Assembly: GCA_963663675.1 (NCBI GenBank)
Contig: OY760498.1
Location: 186,001-250,000, forward strand
Length of the DNA: 64,000 nt
Reading direction: 5' to 3'
Source of the DNA: CAINVV01 sp963663675
GTDB lineage: Bacteria; Bacteroidota; Bacteroidia; Bacteroidales; Prolixibacteraceae
The notes under the pieces were generated by a model, which saw nothing but the letters and a program-made list of their open reading frames with translations, searched no databases and was not told where the DNA came from. Shown here one piece after another: positions 16,853 to 25,288 of the stretch; position 1 is the first letter of the stretch; every line of letters starts with the position of its first letter. The position numbers and the translations under genes are program-made.

Positions 16853-18886
16853 ATGAGCAATTTTAAAAGAACCCTGATCACATCCGCATTGCCATATGCC
16901 AACGGCCCGGTGCACATTGGCCACCTGGCGGGAGTTTACGTCCCGGCTGATATTTATGCCAGATACCTCCGTTTGAAAGGGGAGGATGTCCTGTTTATTG
17001 GCGGATCAGACGAACACGGTGTTCCGATCACCCTTAAGGCCAAAAAAGAGGGGACAACTCCGCAGGCTGTTGTCGACAAGTACCATGGCATGATCAAGGA
17101 TTCATTCGAAAAATTTGGTATATCTTTCGACGTATATTCCCGCACCAGCGCTAAAATACACCACGAAACTGCATCCGAAATTTTTAAAACCCTTTATGAC
17201 AAAGGGGAATTTGTTGAGCAGACATCAGAGCAGTTTTATGATGAAGAGGCCAGCCAGTTTCTGGCAGACCGCTATATTACCGGAACCTGTCCCAAATGTG
17301 GTTTCGACAAGGCATACGGCGACCAGTGTGAGAGCTGTGGTACTTCTCTGAATGCCACAGACCTGATCAATCCAAAATCCATGCTTAGCGGCAATGTCCC
17401 TGTCATGAGAGAGACCAAACACTGGTACCTTCCTCTCGACAGGTATGAATCATGGCTGAGAGAGTGGATACTGGAAGGGCACAAGGAGTGGAAACCCAAT
17501 GTTTACGGACAGTGCAAGTCATGGATCGATGGCGGACTGAATCCACGGGCAGTGACCAGGGACCTCGACTGGGGCATTCCTGTACCGGTGAAAGGCGCTG
17601 AAGGCAAAGTACTTTATGTATGGTTTGATGCTCCTATCGGGTATATCTCCGCTACCAAGGAGCTGACTTCCGATTGGAAGAAATACTGGAAAGATCCGGA
17701 AAGCAGGTTGATTCACTTTATTGGCAAAGACAATATCGTTTTTCACTGTATTATTTTCCCGGTTATTCTGAAAGCCGAAGGATCCTATATTCTTCCCGAC
17801 AATGTCCCTGCCAATGAGTTTCTTAACCTTGAAGGGGATAAAATTTCCACCTCGCGCAACTGGGCGGTCTGGTTGCATGAATACCTGGAAGATTTTCCGG
17901 GCAAGGAAGATGTGCTCAAATACACACTTACCGCCAATGCTCCGGAAACCAAGGACAATGACTTTACCTGGAAGGATTTTCAGACAAGAAACAACAGTGA
18001 GCTTGTCGCCATCCTGGGAAATTTTGTCAACAGGGTGCTCGTGCTAACCAATAAATATTATGAAGGTACAGTTCCTGAGGCTGGAAGCCTTGAACCACAG
18101 GATGTTGATGCCCTATCTGCCATTGGTCAGCTGAGGATAGAAATCGAGAAGGCACTCGATACTTTCCATTTTCGTGAAGCATTGAGGCTGGCCATGGAGA
18201 TGGCCCGTCTCGGCAACAAGTACCTGGCCGACATGGAGCCCTGGATAGTCTTCAAGACCAATCCTGAAAGGGTAAAATCCATTATGCATGTATGCCTTCA
18301 GCTGACAGCCAATCTGACCATTGCTTTTGAGCCATTCCTGCCGTTCACCATGAACAGGCTGCGTACTTTCCTGAATATGGAAAAATTGCAATGGAATGAG
18401 CTGGGCAGAAGGGACTTGCTGAAATCCGGGCACAAGGTCAATACGCCCGAACTGCTTTTCGAGAAAATTGAGGACGAGGCCATCCAGCGCCAGGTCGATA
18501 AACTTCTTGAAACCAAAAAAGCCAATGAGTCAGCCGGGCCATCCACTGCTCCGGCAAAGGCAAATATTGAATACGACGATTTTGCGAAGATGGATATTCG
18601 CACCGGCACCATTGTTGCAGCAGAAAAAGTGGCAAAAACCAAAAAATTGCTGAAACTGACCATTAATACCGGAATAGATCAGCGTACAGTGGTGTCCGGA
18701 ATCGCAGAACAATATGATCCTGAGCAAATTATAGGTCAGAAGGTCTCTATCCTGGTAAATCTTGCACCAAAAAACCTCAAGGGAATTGAATCACAGGGAA
18801 TGATCCTCATGGCTGAAAATCATGAAGGCAAACTCGTATTTGTTGTACCCGCTGATGACATTGCCGACGGATCTGAAATAAGATAA
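16853..18886 (+). CDS. metG: Methionyl-tRNA synthetase
   Basis: This enzyme charges initiator and elongator tRNA-Met. The 677-residue protein has the class I signature ANGPVHIGHLAG at about 16-27 and GDKISTS in place of KMSKS at about 330, a variant common in this phylum. A zinc-binding insertion is present with CPKC and CESC near 145-165. A C-terminal EMAP/Trbp111-like tRNA-binding and dimerisation domain starts near 570 (YDDFAKMDIRTGTIVAAEKV). The length fits the long, dimeric type. A short low-complexity linker (ESAGPSTAPAKA) joins the last two domains. It has its own promoter and no operon partner. Confidence 0.98.
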   Translation: MSNFKRTLITSALPYANGPVHIGHLAGVYVPADIYARYLRLKGEDVLFIGGSDEHGVPITLKAKKEGTTPQAVVDKYHGMIKDSFEKFGISFDVYSRTSAKIHHETASEIFKTLYDKGEFVEQTSEQFYDEEASQFLADRYITGTCPKCGFDKAYGDQCESCGTSLNATDLINPKSMLSGNVPVMRETKHWYLPLDRYESWLREWILEGHKEWKPNVYGQCKSWIDGGLNPRAVTRDLDWGIPVPVKGAEGKVLYVWFDAPIGYISATKELTSDWKKYWKDPESRLIHFIGKDNIVFHCIIFPVILKAEGSYILPDNVPANEFLNLEGDKISTSRNWAVWLHEYLEDFPGKEDVLKYTLTANAPETKDNDFTWKDFQTRNNSELVAILGNFVNRVLVLTNKYYEGTVPEAGSLEPQDVDALSAIGQLRIEIEKALDTFHFREALRLAMEMARLGNKYLADMEPWIVFKTNPERVKSIMHVCLQLTANLTIAFEPFLPFTMNRLRTFLNMEKLQWNELGRRDLLKSGHKVNTPELLFEKIEDEAIQRQVDKLLETKKANESAGPSTAPAKANIEYDDFAKMDIRTGTIVAAEKVAKTKKLLKLTINTGIDQRTVVSGIAEQYDPEQIIGQKVSILVNLAPKNLKGIESQGMILMAENHEGKLVFVVPADDIADGSEIR

Positions 18887-19036
18887 AGCTTGGATTTTGA
18901 ATTTTCGAATACGCGAATCAGGATTCGAATTCAATTGGTAATTTATTATATTACATACCGTTACATATACAAAAAGTAGAACAAATTCTGATGGGCCTCA
19001 ATCATCAGTCGAAAATCAAAAATTTCCTGCTGGTTT

Positions 19037-20281
19037 TTATCCTATCGTATGTCTTGAGGATTCATGATCGATCTCATTTTCCCATTTGGCTACAACAATG
19101 GTGGCAACTGAATTCCCGATCAGATTTGTAATTGCCCTTGCCTCGCTCATAAACCTGTCTATACCAAGAATCAAGGCCAGCGACGCGACAGGAACGGAAC
19201 CGACAATGGGTAGAACCGCTGCAAGTGTTATGAAACCACTACCGGTCACTCCTGCCGCACCCTTCGAAGTTATGAGCAATACAAGCAACAGGGTAACCTG
19301 GTGGTATAAATCAAGTGGTGTTCCTGTTGCCTGGGCCAGGAAGACGGCAGCCATGGTAAGATAAATGGAAGTCCCGTCCAGGTTAAATGAATATCCGGTG
19401 GGAACTACAAGTCCAACCACTGACCGCGAACAACCTATCCCTTCCATTTTTTCCATCAAGCCGGGAAGGGCAGCCTCCGAAGAGGAAGTACCGAGTACAA
19501 TCAAAATCTCCTCCTTTATGATCTTCAGCAGACGAAAGAGCCTGAATCCCGCAATTTTCATCACACCGCCCAAAACCAGAAAAATAAACAACAGGCAGGT
19601 TGTATAGAAAGACAGCATCAATAATCCCAGGGAGGAGAGAGAGCCCAGCCCGTATTTGCCGATCGTGAAGCTCATCGCCCCGAAAGCACCCAACGGAGCG
19701 ACTTTCATGATAATTTTTATTACACCGAATAACCCGGATTCCAAGGATTTAATACCCCTGAGAATGGATGATCCCTTTTCCCCGACTTTCGAAAGAGCAA
19801 ATCCGAAAAGAATGGAAAATAGTAGAACCTGCAGTATATTGCCTTCTGCCAATGCGCTGATAATGTTCTCGGGAATGATATTCATGAAAAAATCCACAAC
19901 TCCATGTCCTTGGGGCGCTTTAACGTATTTAGCCACGGCCGTCTGGTCAAGCGTAAGTGGATCAATGTGCATTCCCGCGCCGGGCTTGATGAGATTGACT
20001 ATAATCAGCCCGATTATCAGGGCTATAGTAGAAATCACTTCAAAATATACAATTGCCTTGATACCCACCCGTCCCACTTTTTTGGCATCCTGCATTCCCG
20101 CAATGCCGGTAACAATCGTGGCGAAAATGATCGGGGCGATCATCATCTTCACCAGCTTGATGAAACCATCTCCCAAAGGCATCATGGATTCTCCAAGTGC
20201 AGGTTGCCATACTCCCAGGATAATTCCAAGGATTATGGCCACAATTACTTGAAAATAAAGACTTTTGTATAATTTCTTCAT
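19037..20281 (-). CDS. Dicarboxylate/amino acid:cation symporter (DctA/GltP family)
   Basis: This inner-membrane secondary transporter of 414 residues takes up dicarboxylates or acidic amino acids with protons or sodium. Family motifs are clear: the serine-rich re-entrant loop VLGTSSSEAALPGLM, the PTGYSFNLDGTSIYLTMAAVF helix, the second re-entrant loop with GAAGVTGSGFITLAA, and LGIDRFMSEARAITNLIGNSVATIVVAKWE near the C terminus. The last motif, with DRFMSEARA, resembles C4-dicarboxylate (DctA-type) members more than glutamate members, but substrate is uncertain. It reads convergently toward metG. A small imperfect dyad (ACCG, four bases, CGGT) lies in its 5' region at about 20344-20355. Confidence 0.92.
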   Translation of the reverse strand: MKKLYKSLYFQVIVAIILGIILGVWQPALGESMMPLGDGFIKLVKMMIAPIIFATIVTGIAGMQDAKKVGRVGIKAIVYFEVISTIALIIGLIIVNLIKPGAGMHIDPLTLDQTAVAKYVKAPQGHGVVDFFMNIIPENIISALAEGNILQVLLFSILFGFALSKVGEKGSSILRGIKSLESGLFGVIKIIMKVAPLGAFGAMSFTIGKYGLGSLSSLGLLMLSFYTTCLLFIFLVLGGVMKIAGFRLFRLLKIIKEEILIVLGTSSSEAALPGLMEKMEGIGCSRSVVGLVVPTGYSFNLDGTSIYLTMAAVFLAQATGTPLDLYHQVTLLLVLLITSKGAAGVTGSGFITLAAVLPIVGSVPVASLALILGIDRFMSEARAITNLIGNSVATIVVAKWENEIDHESSRHTIG

Positions 20282-20404
20282 TTATTGGAAGATTATTTTT
20301 CCCTTGGTTATGCTGGAATGAGGACAAAATATGAGTCAGAGAACCGTGATCGGTCTCATTTAATTAAACATCAGAATGTCAATTACTTGAACGTAAAAAT
20401 ACAA

Positions 20405-20812
20405 TCAAAGGATTTGGTTGAATTCCAGTCTTTCTCCATCAGGCCCAAGTATGGTAAAGTATCTGCAACCGTTCTTCCAGTAGGGAAGAAAAACCGGTTG
20501 TTCCTCAAGTGGCTGAAATGAGTTGTTTTTTAACTCGGCATAGGCTGTATCAACATCGTCTACATCAAAGGCGATGTGATCAATGTGTCCGTCCTTCCTG
20601 GTTTTTATTTCGGCAAGTTCTGCAGGAGGAAACTGGTAGATTTCGATGATCATGCCATTTTGCTCCATCATTGCAACATGGCCTGTGTCTCCGTTCATAT
20701 CAAACGGAGAGGCCATCACGTTTTTGAATCCCAGCCGCTCATAAAATTTCCCGGACCTTTCCAAATCAGATACAGGTATGCCAAGATGCTGAAAGGAGTT
20801 GATTTTTAACAT
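20405..20812 (-). CDS. VOC family (glyoxalase-fold) protein
   Basis: The 135-residue protein has the two beta-alpha-beta-beta-beta modules of the vicinal oxygen chelate fold: INSFQHLGIPVSDLERSGKFYERLGF at the start and HIDHIAFDVDDVDTAYAELKN in the middle. Likely metal ligands are His9, a glutamate in MIIEIYQF, a histidine in HIDH, and Glu in GERLEFNQ near the end, as in glyoxalase I and related enzymes. The substrate (methylglyoxal-glutathione is unlikely in this phylum) cannot be inferred. It is upstream of the symporter gene on the same strand with a 123-bp gap. Confidence 0.85.
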   Translation of the reverse strand: MLKINSFQHLGIPVSDLERSGKFYERLGFKNVMASPFDMNGDTGHVAMMEQNGMIIEIYQFPPAELAEIKTRKDGHIDHIAFDVDDVDTAYAELKNNSFQPLEEQPVFLPYWKNGCRYFTILGPDGERLEFNQIL

Positions 20813-20861
20813 TATTAATTAGATTTTTTTGAAATAAAACTTTAATTCACTCGTAAATATC

Positions 20862-20953
20862 ATTGTTAATTTATTGAATATCAGAATGTAATCATGGAAC
20901 CCTCAAGGTTAAATACATATTATTTTGTGATTCCTTTTTCATGAGGGTTTCAT
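20862..20953 (+). repeat. Inverted-repeat element, copy A
   Basis: Contains GGAACCCTCA at 20896-20905 and TGAGGGTTTCAT at 20942-20953 separated by exactly 36 bases. The preceding ~29 bases (ATTGTTAATTTATTG then AATATCAGAATGTA) match copy B at 37585 with about two differences. It lies between the sugar-porter stop and the VOC gene. Confidence 0.75.
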
Positions 20954-22248
20954 TCAAAAATGTCCATATTTTCCAGTGCAACACCTTTTGTTTCAGGCAT
21001 GATCTTCCAGACGTAAAGCAACTGTAACACCATCATGAAAGCGAAAAATCCGAATATCAGCGCACCTGGTACATTGGTTGCAAAGTAAGGGAAGAGTTGT
21101 GTTATCATGGCCGCAAAAAACCAGTGGGTCAGGCAGCCAAAGGAAGTACCGCTGGCGCGCACTGAATTTGGGAAGATTTCAGAGAGGAAAACCCAGATTA
21201 CTGCACCCTGGCCAATGGCATGTGCAGCAATAAACATGAACACGAAGTATACAATAAGCCCGTGGTCTGCGGAGTTAAAGGTTGCTGCAATTAATGACAG
21301 CGATAAAATATATCCGAATGACCCTATGAACATCAGGGTCCTGCGGCCATAGCGATCGATAAGTGACCATCCCAGTACGGTGAAGAGCAGGTTAATAACC
21401 CCGATTCCGACTGAAGAAAGCAGTGCGCTGTTCCTGGCTATTCCGGCCATTTCAAAAACCTTCGGTGCGAAATAAATGATCGCATTGATACCTGAAAGCT
21501 GGTTGAAGAAGGCAATCAGGAAGGCAATCCCCAGTGGCCTGAAGAATTTCTTGTTGAACAATGATTCATGGTTGGATGAGCCGGAAGCTTTGATCTCTTC
21601 AATCAGGTGGTCATGTGCTTCACCGGTCAGTGCCAGCACTCTTTTTGCTGCCTCATCGTCTTTTTTATACAAAACCAGCCATCTTGGAGTTTCCGGTGTA
21701 AAAAACATCAGGATGGAAAAGAAAAGTGAAGGGATTGCCACTACGCCGAGCATCCATCGCCAGTCGTTGACTCCACCAACACCCTGAAGCAGAAAATTTG
21801 AAAAATAGGCGACCAGGATACCTGTAACAACATTCAGCTGAAATGAAATACCCATGCGTCCCCTGTATTTCGGGGGTGCAATCTCCGAAATATATACTGG
21901 TGCAACAACAGATGAAGCACCAATACTCAGTCCGCTGAAAAATCGGAAGAACATGAACAGGTTTACATCGGTTGAGAGAGCTGCTCCCAGTGAAGTGACC
22001 AGGAACAGGAACCCAATCCAGATCAGTGTTTTTTTTCGCCCGATTTTATTGGCCGGAATATTGCCCAATGCGGCACCAAAGGCAGTTCCGTACAATGCCA
22101 TGGCAATTGCTGTTCCGTGAAGCCAGTCACTCAGGCCCCATAACTTCTGGATTGCCTGCTCGGCACCGGAGATAACAGCGACATCCATTCCGAAGAGAAA
22201 TCCGCCAAGACCTACGGTTATTGACCACAATACCAGTCTTTTGTTCAT
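20950..22248 (-). CDS. MFS sugar porter (XylE/GalP-like)
   Basis: This 12-helix major facilitator of the sugar porter family, 432 residues, imports a monosaccharide, probably with protons. The start chosen is ATG at 22248 (MNKRLVLWSITVGLGGFLFGMD); the frame is open upstream to 22413 but that extension has no membrane-protein character. Motifs: FGMDVAVISGA in helix 1, the helix 2-3 loop ANKIGRKKTLIW, RFFSGLSIGASSVVAPVYISEIAPPKYRGR, PETPRWLV, the internal repeat DRYGRRTLMFIG, and the ending PETKGVALENMD. These are diagnostic. Sugar specificity is unknown. Just downstream is repeat element A. Confidence 0.93.
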   Translation of the reverse strand: MNKRLVLWSITVGLGGFLFGMDVAVISGAEQAIQKLWGLSDWLHGTAIAMALYGTAFGAALGNIPANKIGRKKTLIWIGFLFLVTSLGAALSTDVNLFMFFRFFSGLSIGASSVVAPVYISEIAPPKYRGRMGISFQLNVVTGILVAYFSNFLLQGVGGVNDWRWMLGVVAIPSLFFSILMFFTPETPRWLVLYKKDDEAAKRVLALTGEAHDHLIEEIKASGSSNHESLFNKKFFRPLGIAFLIAFFNQLSGINAIIYFAPKVFEMAGIARNSALLSSVGIGVINLLFTVLGWSLIDRYGRRTLMFIGSFGYILSLSLIAATFNSADHGLIVYFVFMFIAAHAIGQGAVIWVFLSEIFPNSVRASGTSFGCLTHWFFAAMITQLFPYFATNVPGALIFGFFAFMMVLQLLYVWKIMPETKGVALENMDIFE

Positions 22249-22531
22249 AAATTCAGGGTTAGTTGTAAAAGAAGTGCAAAATAGGAAAATATTTTCTGAT
22301 GCAAGAGTGCTGATAGTTAAACAGATTTCCATTTCCCTTCCCTTAAAGCGCTCACCGGCGTGGTTGTCGGATAATGGGATCAGGCAAGTTAAAAGTATTA
22401 TTGAGGTTTTCAATTGCCTTATTAAAGAAATACTCGGGAAAATTATAAATAGGTCGGCCGGATAGCTTTAAATGTACTTCGCACAAACCCGATCAGGCAA
22501 ATCACCTCAAAACTCACAAGTCATTACTTTT

Positions 22532-23761
22532 TCAATGATTTTCGTCGCTGAAGAGCTTCTCAGAAATAAACCTCACGGGGTACCATGCTGCAAGAAAACC
22601 GATCAGGGAAACCGAGATTACTATCAGCAACACATCGGTAAAAATAATTTTCATAGGGTAGGCATCTATGATAAAGGAGGATACTCCTCCTGAAAGCTTA
22701 ACGAGTCCATAAGAAATCTGTGCCTGGCACAGTGCCAGGCCAGCCAGGGTACCCATTATCGCGCCAATAAAAGAAATCAGCCACCCCTCGAAAAGGAAGA
22801 TGTTTCTTATGGTTTGTTTGTCCGCTCCCATGCTGCTGAGAATGGAGATGTCCTCTCTTTTATCCAGGATCAGCATGGTAAGGGAGCCGATAATGTTGAA
22901 CGAAGCAATTACAAGGATCAGGATGAGAATCATATAGGTAGCATACTTTTCTGAAAGCATGGTTTTATAAAGATAATCGTGCTGCTGGTAGCGATTTTTG
23001 ATTTCAAAATTGTCTCCTAGCAGAGCTGAAATGGTAGCTTTTGCCTTACTCTCTGTAACCCCTTTTTTCAGTTTGAGTTCAATGGCACTCACATTTTCCG
23101 GCATTTCAAAGATTTCCCTGGCAAAACCGATCGGAACGATCACATATTTGTTGTCCAGCTCCTGCTGGATGGAGAAGATGCCTGAAGGATAGATAAATTT
23201 TTGATTGAAATTCCCCGAAGGCATAATGGATGAAGCCCTTCCTTTTTTTGGCACATAAACGCTGATCGGCTCCGGTTGTTTTACCCCGACTGCCAGGTTG
23301 TAGGCAATTCCTTCACCCAGAACTGCGTAATTATTTGATGCGTCCTTCAGCCTGAACGCACCCTGGATAATCATTGAGTCTATGCCTGAAAACTGCAGGT
23401 ACTCTTCGCTCACTCCCTTGATTGTAGCGAAAACATTGCGGTCGTTGTAACTAAGGAGGGCGTTATCCTCCACAATTTCAGCATAATATGCAACATCCGG
23501 CAGGTGCCTTAGTTCTTCAAACCCGGATCCTTTGACTGAAAAATTCTTTCCCTCCTTTATTGTAATTCTCAATTCGGGATCGAAGGAAGAAAACAGCGAT
23601 TTGATCAGCGAATCGAACCCGTTAAATCCTGATAATCCAATGATTAGTCCCATTGTGCCAACCATCAGGCCTACCACTGAAATGGCTGAGATCAGGTTGA
23701 TCAGGTTGGTCTTCTTTCGGGAGAAGAGATATCGCCTGGCTATGTAGAAGGAGAAGTTCAA
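22532..23761 (-). CDS. FtsX-like ABC permease (LolC/LolE type)
   Basis: This inner-membrane subunit (409 residues) belongs to the family that extracts lipoproteins for transport to the outer membrane. It begins FYIARRYLFSRKKTNLINLISAISVVGLMVGTMGLII with the first helix, then a large periplasmic MacB-PCD-like domain, and ends with three helices containing ILILVIASFNIIGSLTMLILDKREDISILSSMGADKQTIRNIFLFEG, the conserved FtsX cytoplasmic loop that contacts the ATPase. No ATPase gene is adjacent; in this phylum it is usually elsewhere. The neighbours rbfA and this gene are often linked in Bacteroidota, here with a methyltransferase between. Confidence 0.9.
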   Translation of the reverse strand: MNFSFYIARRYLFSRKKTNLINLISAISVVGLMVGTMGLIIGLSGFNGFDSLIKSLFSSFDPELRITIKEGKNFSVKGSGFEELRHLPDVAYYAEIVEDNALLSYNDRNVFATIKGVSEEYLQFSGIDSMIIQGAFRLKDASNNYAVLGEGIAYNLAVGVKQPEPISVYVPKKGRASSIMPSGNFNQKFIYPSGIFSIQQELDNKYVIVPIGFAREIFEMPENVSAIELKLKKGVTESKAKATISALLGDNFEIKNRYQQHDYLYKTMLSEKYATYMILILILVIASFNIIGSLTMLILDKREDISILSSMGADKQTIRNIFLFEGWLISFIGAIMGTLAGLALCQAQISYGLVKLSGGVSSFIIDAYPMKIIFTDVLLIVISVSLIGFLAAWYPVRFISEKLFSDENH

Positions 23762-23765
23762 TCGT

Positions 23766-23802
23766 AATTATGAGTTATGAGTTATGAGATATAAGACATG
23801 AG
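23766..23802. repeat. Degenerate repeat of ATGAGTT units
   Basis: Three near-tandem copies of ttatgag followed by atataagacatgag; related in sequence to the repeat at 16697-16779 and the hairpin arm at 26522. Confidence 0.7.
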
Positions 23803-23886
23803 TTGCAAATATAAATAATTGAATAAAAGTAAATTGACATTATATTTATCTGACATGTTACATTATTTTCCATTCTCCGTTTTCCA

Positions 23887-24708
23887 TTACTTTACAGCAG
23901 TTACAAGTAATCCGGTGCCTGATTTATTGCCGCTTTTCACATCAATACAGTTGAGCAGGGCGCAGAAGGGAAACACAACCAGGTAATAAAATGGCAGCAA
24001 AATGTATAATAGCCTCGAGAAACCAAGCATCTGAATGGGGTATTTCATGGACAATCTCCAGGAGAGGGAGCCATATTTTCCGTAGGTATAGGATACTTCA
24101 ACCCTTGAAAACCCGGCACGAAGCAATTTTGCAGTGATATCATCACTGTTGTATCCGTCTCTGACATGTTCCTCGATAAAGCCGTGAATACCAGATTCTT
24201 CGTGATGATCGCTATCTGAACCTCCCTGGTCGGACGGGGTTGAAATCAGAAGCATTCCGCCCTTATGCAAAGACTGGCTGAAATTTTCGAACACTTTCTC
24301 GTCTTCAGCAATATGCTCCATAACATCAATAGAGAGGATCAGGTCAAAGCGGTTGGCCAACTTGTACTGAGTCAGGTCGGCTACTTCGAATCGGACCTTA
24401 CTGCCTTTGCCAATCCGGCTAAAGAACTGGTTGCAATCATCCATCTGTTCCTGCTTAACATCGACACCCAGGATGTCGGCTCCGGGAAACACGCGCGATA
24501 TCCTGTAACAATACTGTCCGAAACCGGATCCTGCATCCAGTATAGTCAGCTTACCGGAGGTGTGATTCGCCTTAAATTCTTCCAGTTTTTTGGCCACATG
24601 CCATGCCCTTAATAACAGCAAATCCAGTAACCGGTAGAACAGCTTGCGCAAAAAAGGTGAGCGGTTAAAGATATTTCCCAGCTGGCGTTTGATCGGATCG
24701 TAGTGCAT
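23887..24708 (-). CDS. Class I SAM-dependent methyltransferase
   Basis: The 273-residue protein has a Rossmann-type methyltransferase core. Motif I is LTILDAGSGFGQYCYRI at about 54-70, followed by ADILGVDVKQEQMDDC (motif II acidic residue), RFEVADLTQYKLANRFDLILSIDVMEHI (motifs III-IV), and GGMLLISTPSDQGG. An N-terminal helical part (about 1-45) and a hydrophobic C-terminal stretch near 225-255 (SRLLYILLPFYYLVVFPFCALL) suggest association with the membrane, so a lipid or membrane-bound substrate is possible. The substrate is unknown. It overlaps no gene and lies 21 bp downstream of rbfA on the same strand. Confidence 0.85.
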   Translation of the reverse strand: MHYDPIKRQLGNIFNRSPFLRKLFYRLLDLLLLRAWHVAKKLEEFKANHTSGKLTILDAGSGFGQYCYRISRVFPGADILGVDVKQEQMDDCNQFFSRIGKGSKVRFEVADLTQYKLANRFDLILSIDVMEHIAEDEKVFENFSQSLHKGGMLLISTPSDQGGSDSDHHEESGIHGFIEEHVRDGYNSDDITAKLLRAGFSRVEVSYTYGKYGSLSWRLSMKYPIQMLGFSRLLYILLPFYYLVVFPFCALLNCIDVKSGNKSGTGLLVTAVK

Positions 24709-24729
24709 GGACAGTCAATCAGGAGTTAC

Positions 24730-25083
24730 TTATTGCAGAAGCTTGTCGATTTTCTCAATATAGTCGAGACTGTCATCGATAAAGAATTCAAGTTCAGGCA
24801 CATGCCTTAACTGAAATCTCACTGCCTGACCCAGTTCACCCCGAAGATGACCTTTGTGCTGTCTTATTTCGTTCAGAACTTCAGCCGACCCCTCAGACGG
24901 GAAAATGCTGATATAGCATTTGGCCAGTGACATATCTCTTGTGACGCGCACTGCCGTAACTGATACCATTTTACCTTTGGCAAGCGTGTTTGCCTCGCGC
25001 CGTAAGAACTCACTCAGCTCTTTCTGGATGAGACGGCCTATTTTATTTTGTCGGGTTGTAAACTGTTCCATTTTGTCAGGCAT
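24730..25083 (-). CDS. rbfA: Ribosome-binding factor A
   Basis: This KH-like protein is needed for late maturation of the 30S subunit and 16S 5'-end processing. Recognition: TTRQNKIGRLIQKELSEFLRREA at the start, VTAVRVTRDMSLAKCYISIFP in the middle, and LRGELGQAVRFQLRHVPELEFFIDDSLDYIEKIDKLL at the end, which is the RbfA core. Length from 25083 is 117 residues. The in-frame ATG at 25071 (MEQFTTRQ) agrees better with other RbfA starts and leaves more room from the -7 box at 25092-25099, so the true start may be 25071. Confidence 0.95.
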   Translation of the reverse strand: MPDKMEQFTTRQNKIGRLIQKELSEFLRREANTLAKGKMVSVTAVRVTRDMSLAKCYISIFPSEGSAEVLNEIRQHKGHLRGELGQAVRFQLRHVPELEFFIDDSLDYIEKIDKLLQ

Positions 25084-25091
25084 ATTTTATA

Positions 25092-25099
25092 CAAAAATA
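25092..25099 (-). promoter_or_regulatory. Promoter -7 box (TATTTTTG) for rbfA
   Basis: Exact TAnnTTTG match only 8 nt from the upstream rbfA ATG and 20 nt from the ATG at 25071, which favours the latter start. Confidence 0.55.
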
Positions 25100-25183
25100 G
25101 GCAAAATGAACGGGTTCTTCATTTTTTTCTGATTCAGTCCAGTTAAAAAAGATTAACCAGTCAATTTAGAAAAAATAAAATTC

Positions 25184-25191
25184 TACTTTTG
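25184..25191 (+). promoter_or_regulatory. Promoter -7 box (TACTTTTG) for the hexokinase gene
   Basis: Exact TAnnTTTG match, leaving a leader of about 95 nt before the hexokinase ATG. Confidence 0.6.
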
Positions 25192-25288
25192 GTAAAAATC
25201 AGAATTATTCCGGAATAGGACCCAGGATGGCTATGTCGTTTTACCTGAGTTATTGTTCTGTAACTTAATACCAAACAAAATTTTAAAG

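Noticed and set aside
18890..19036. Terminator after metG
   Set aside because: ATTCGAA-type repeats are present but the stem is interrupted and has no T run.
20344..20356. Dyad ACCG-TGAT-CGGT before the symporter gene
   Set aside because: Only four bases per half-site with no matched promoter position; noted in the gene entry but not claimed as an operator.
22249..22413. 55-residue extension of the sugar porter
   Set aside because: Sugar-porter similarity starts at MNKRLVLW (22248) and the extension looks like read-through of non-coding DNA.
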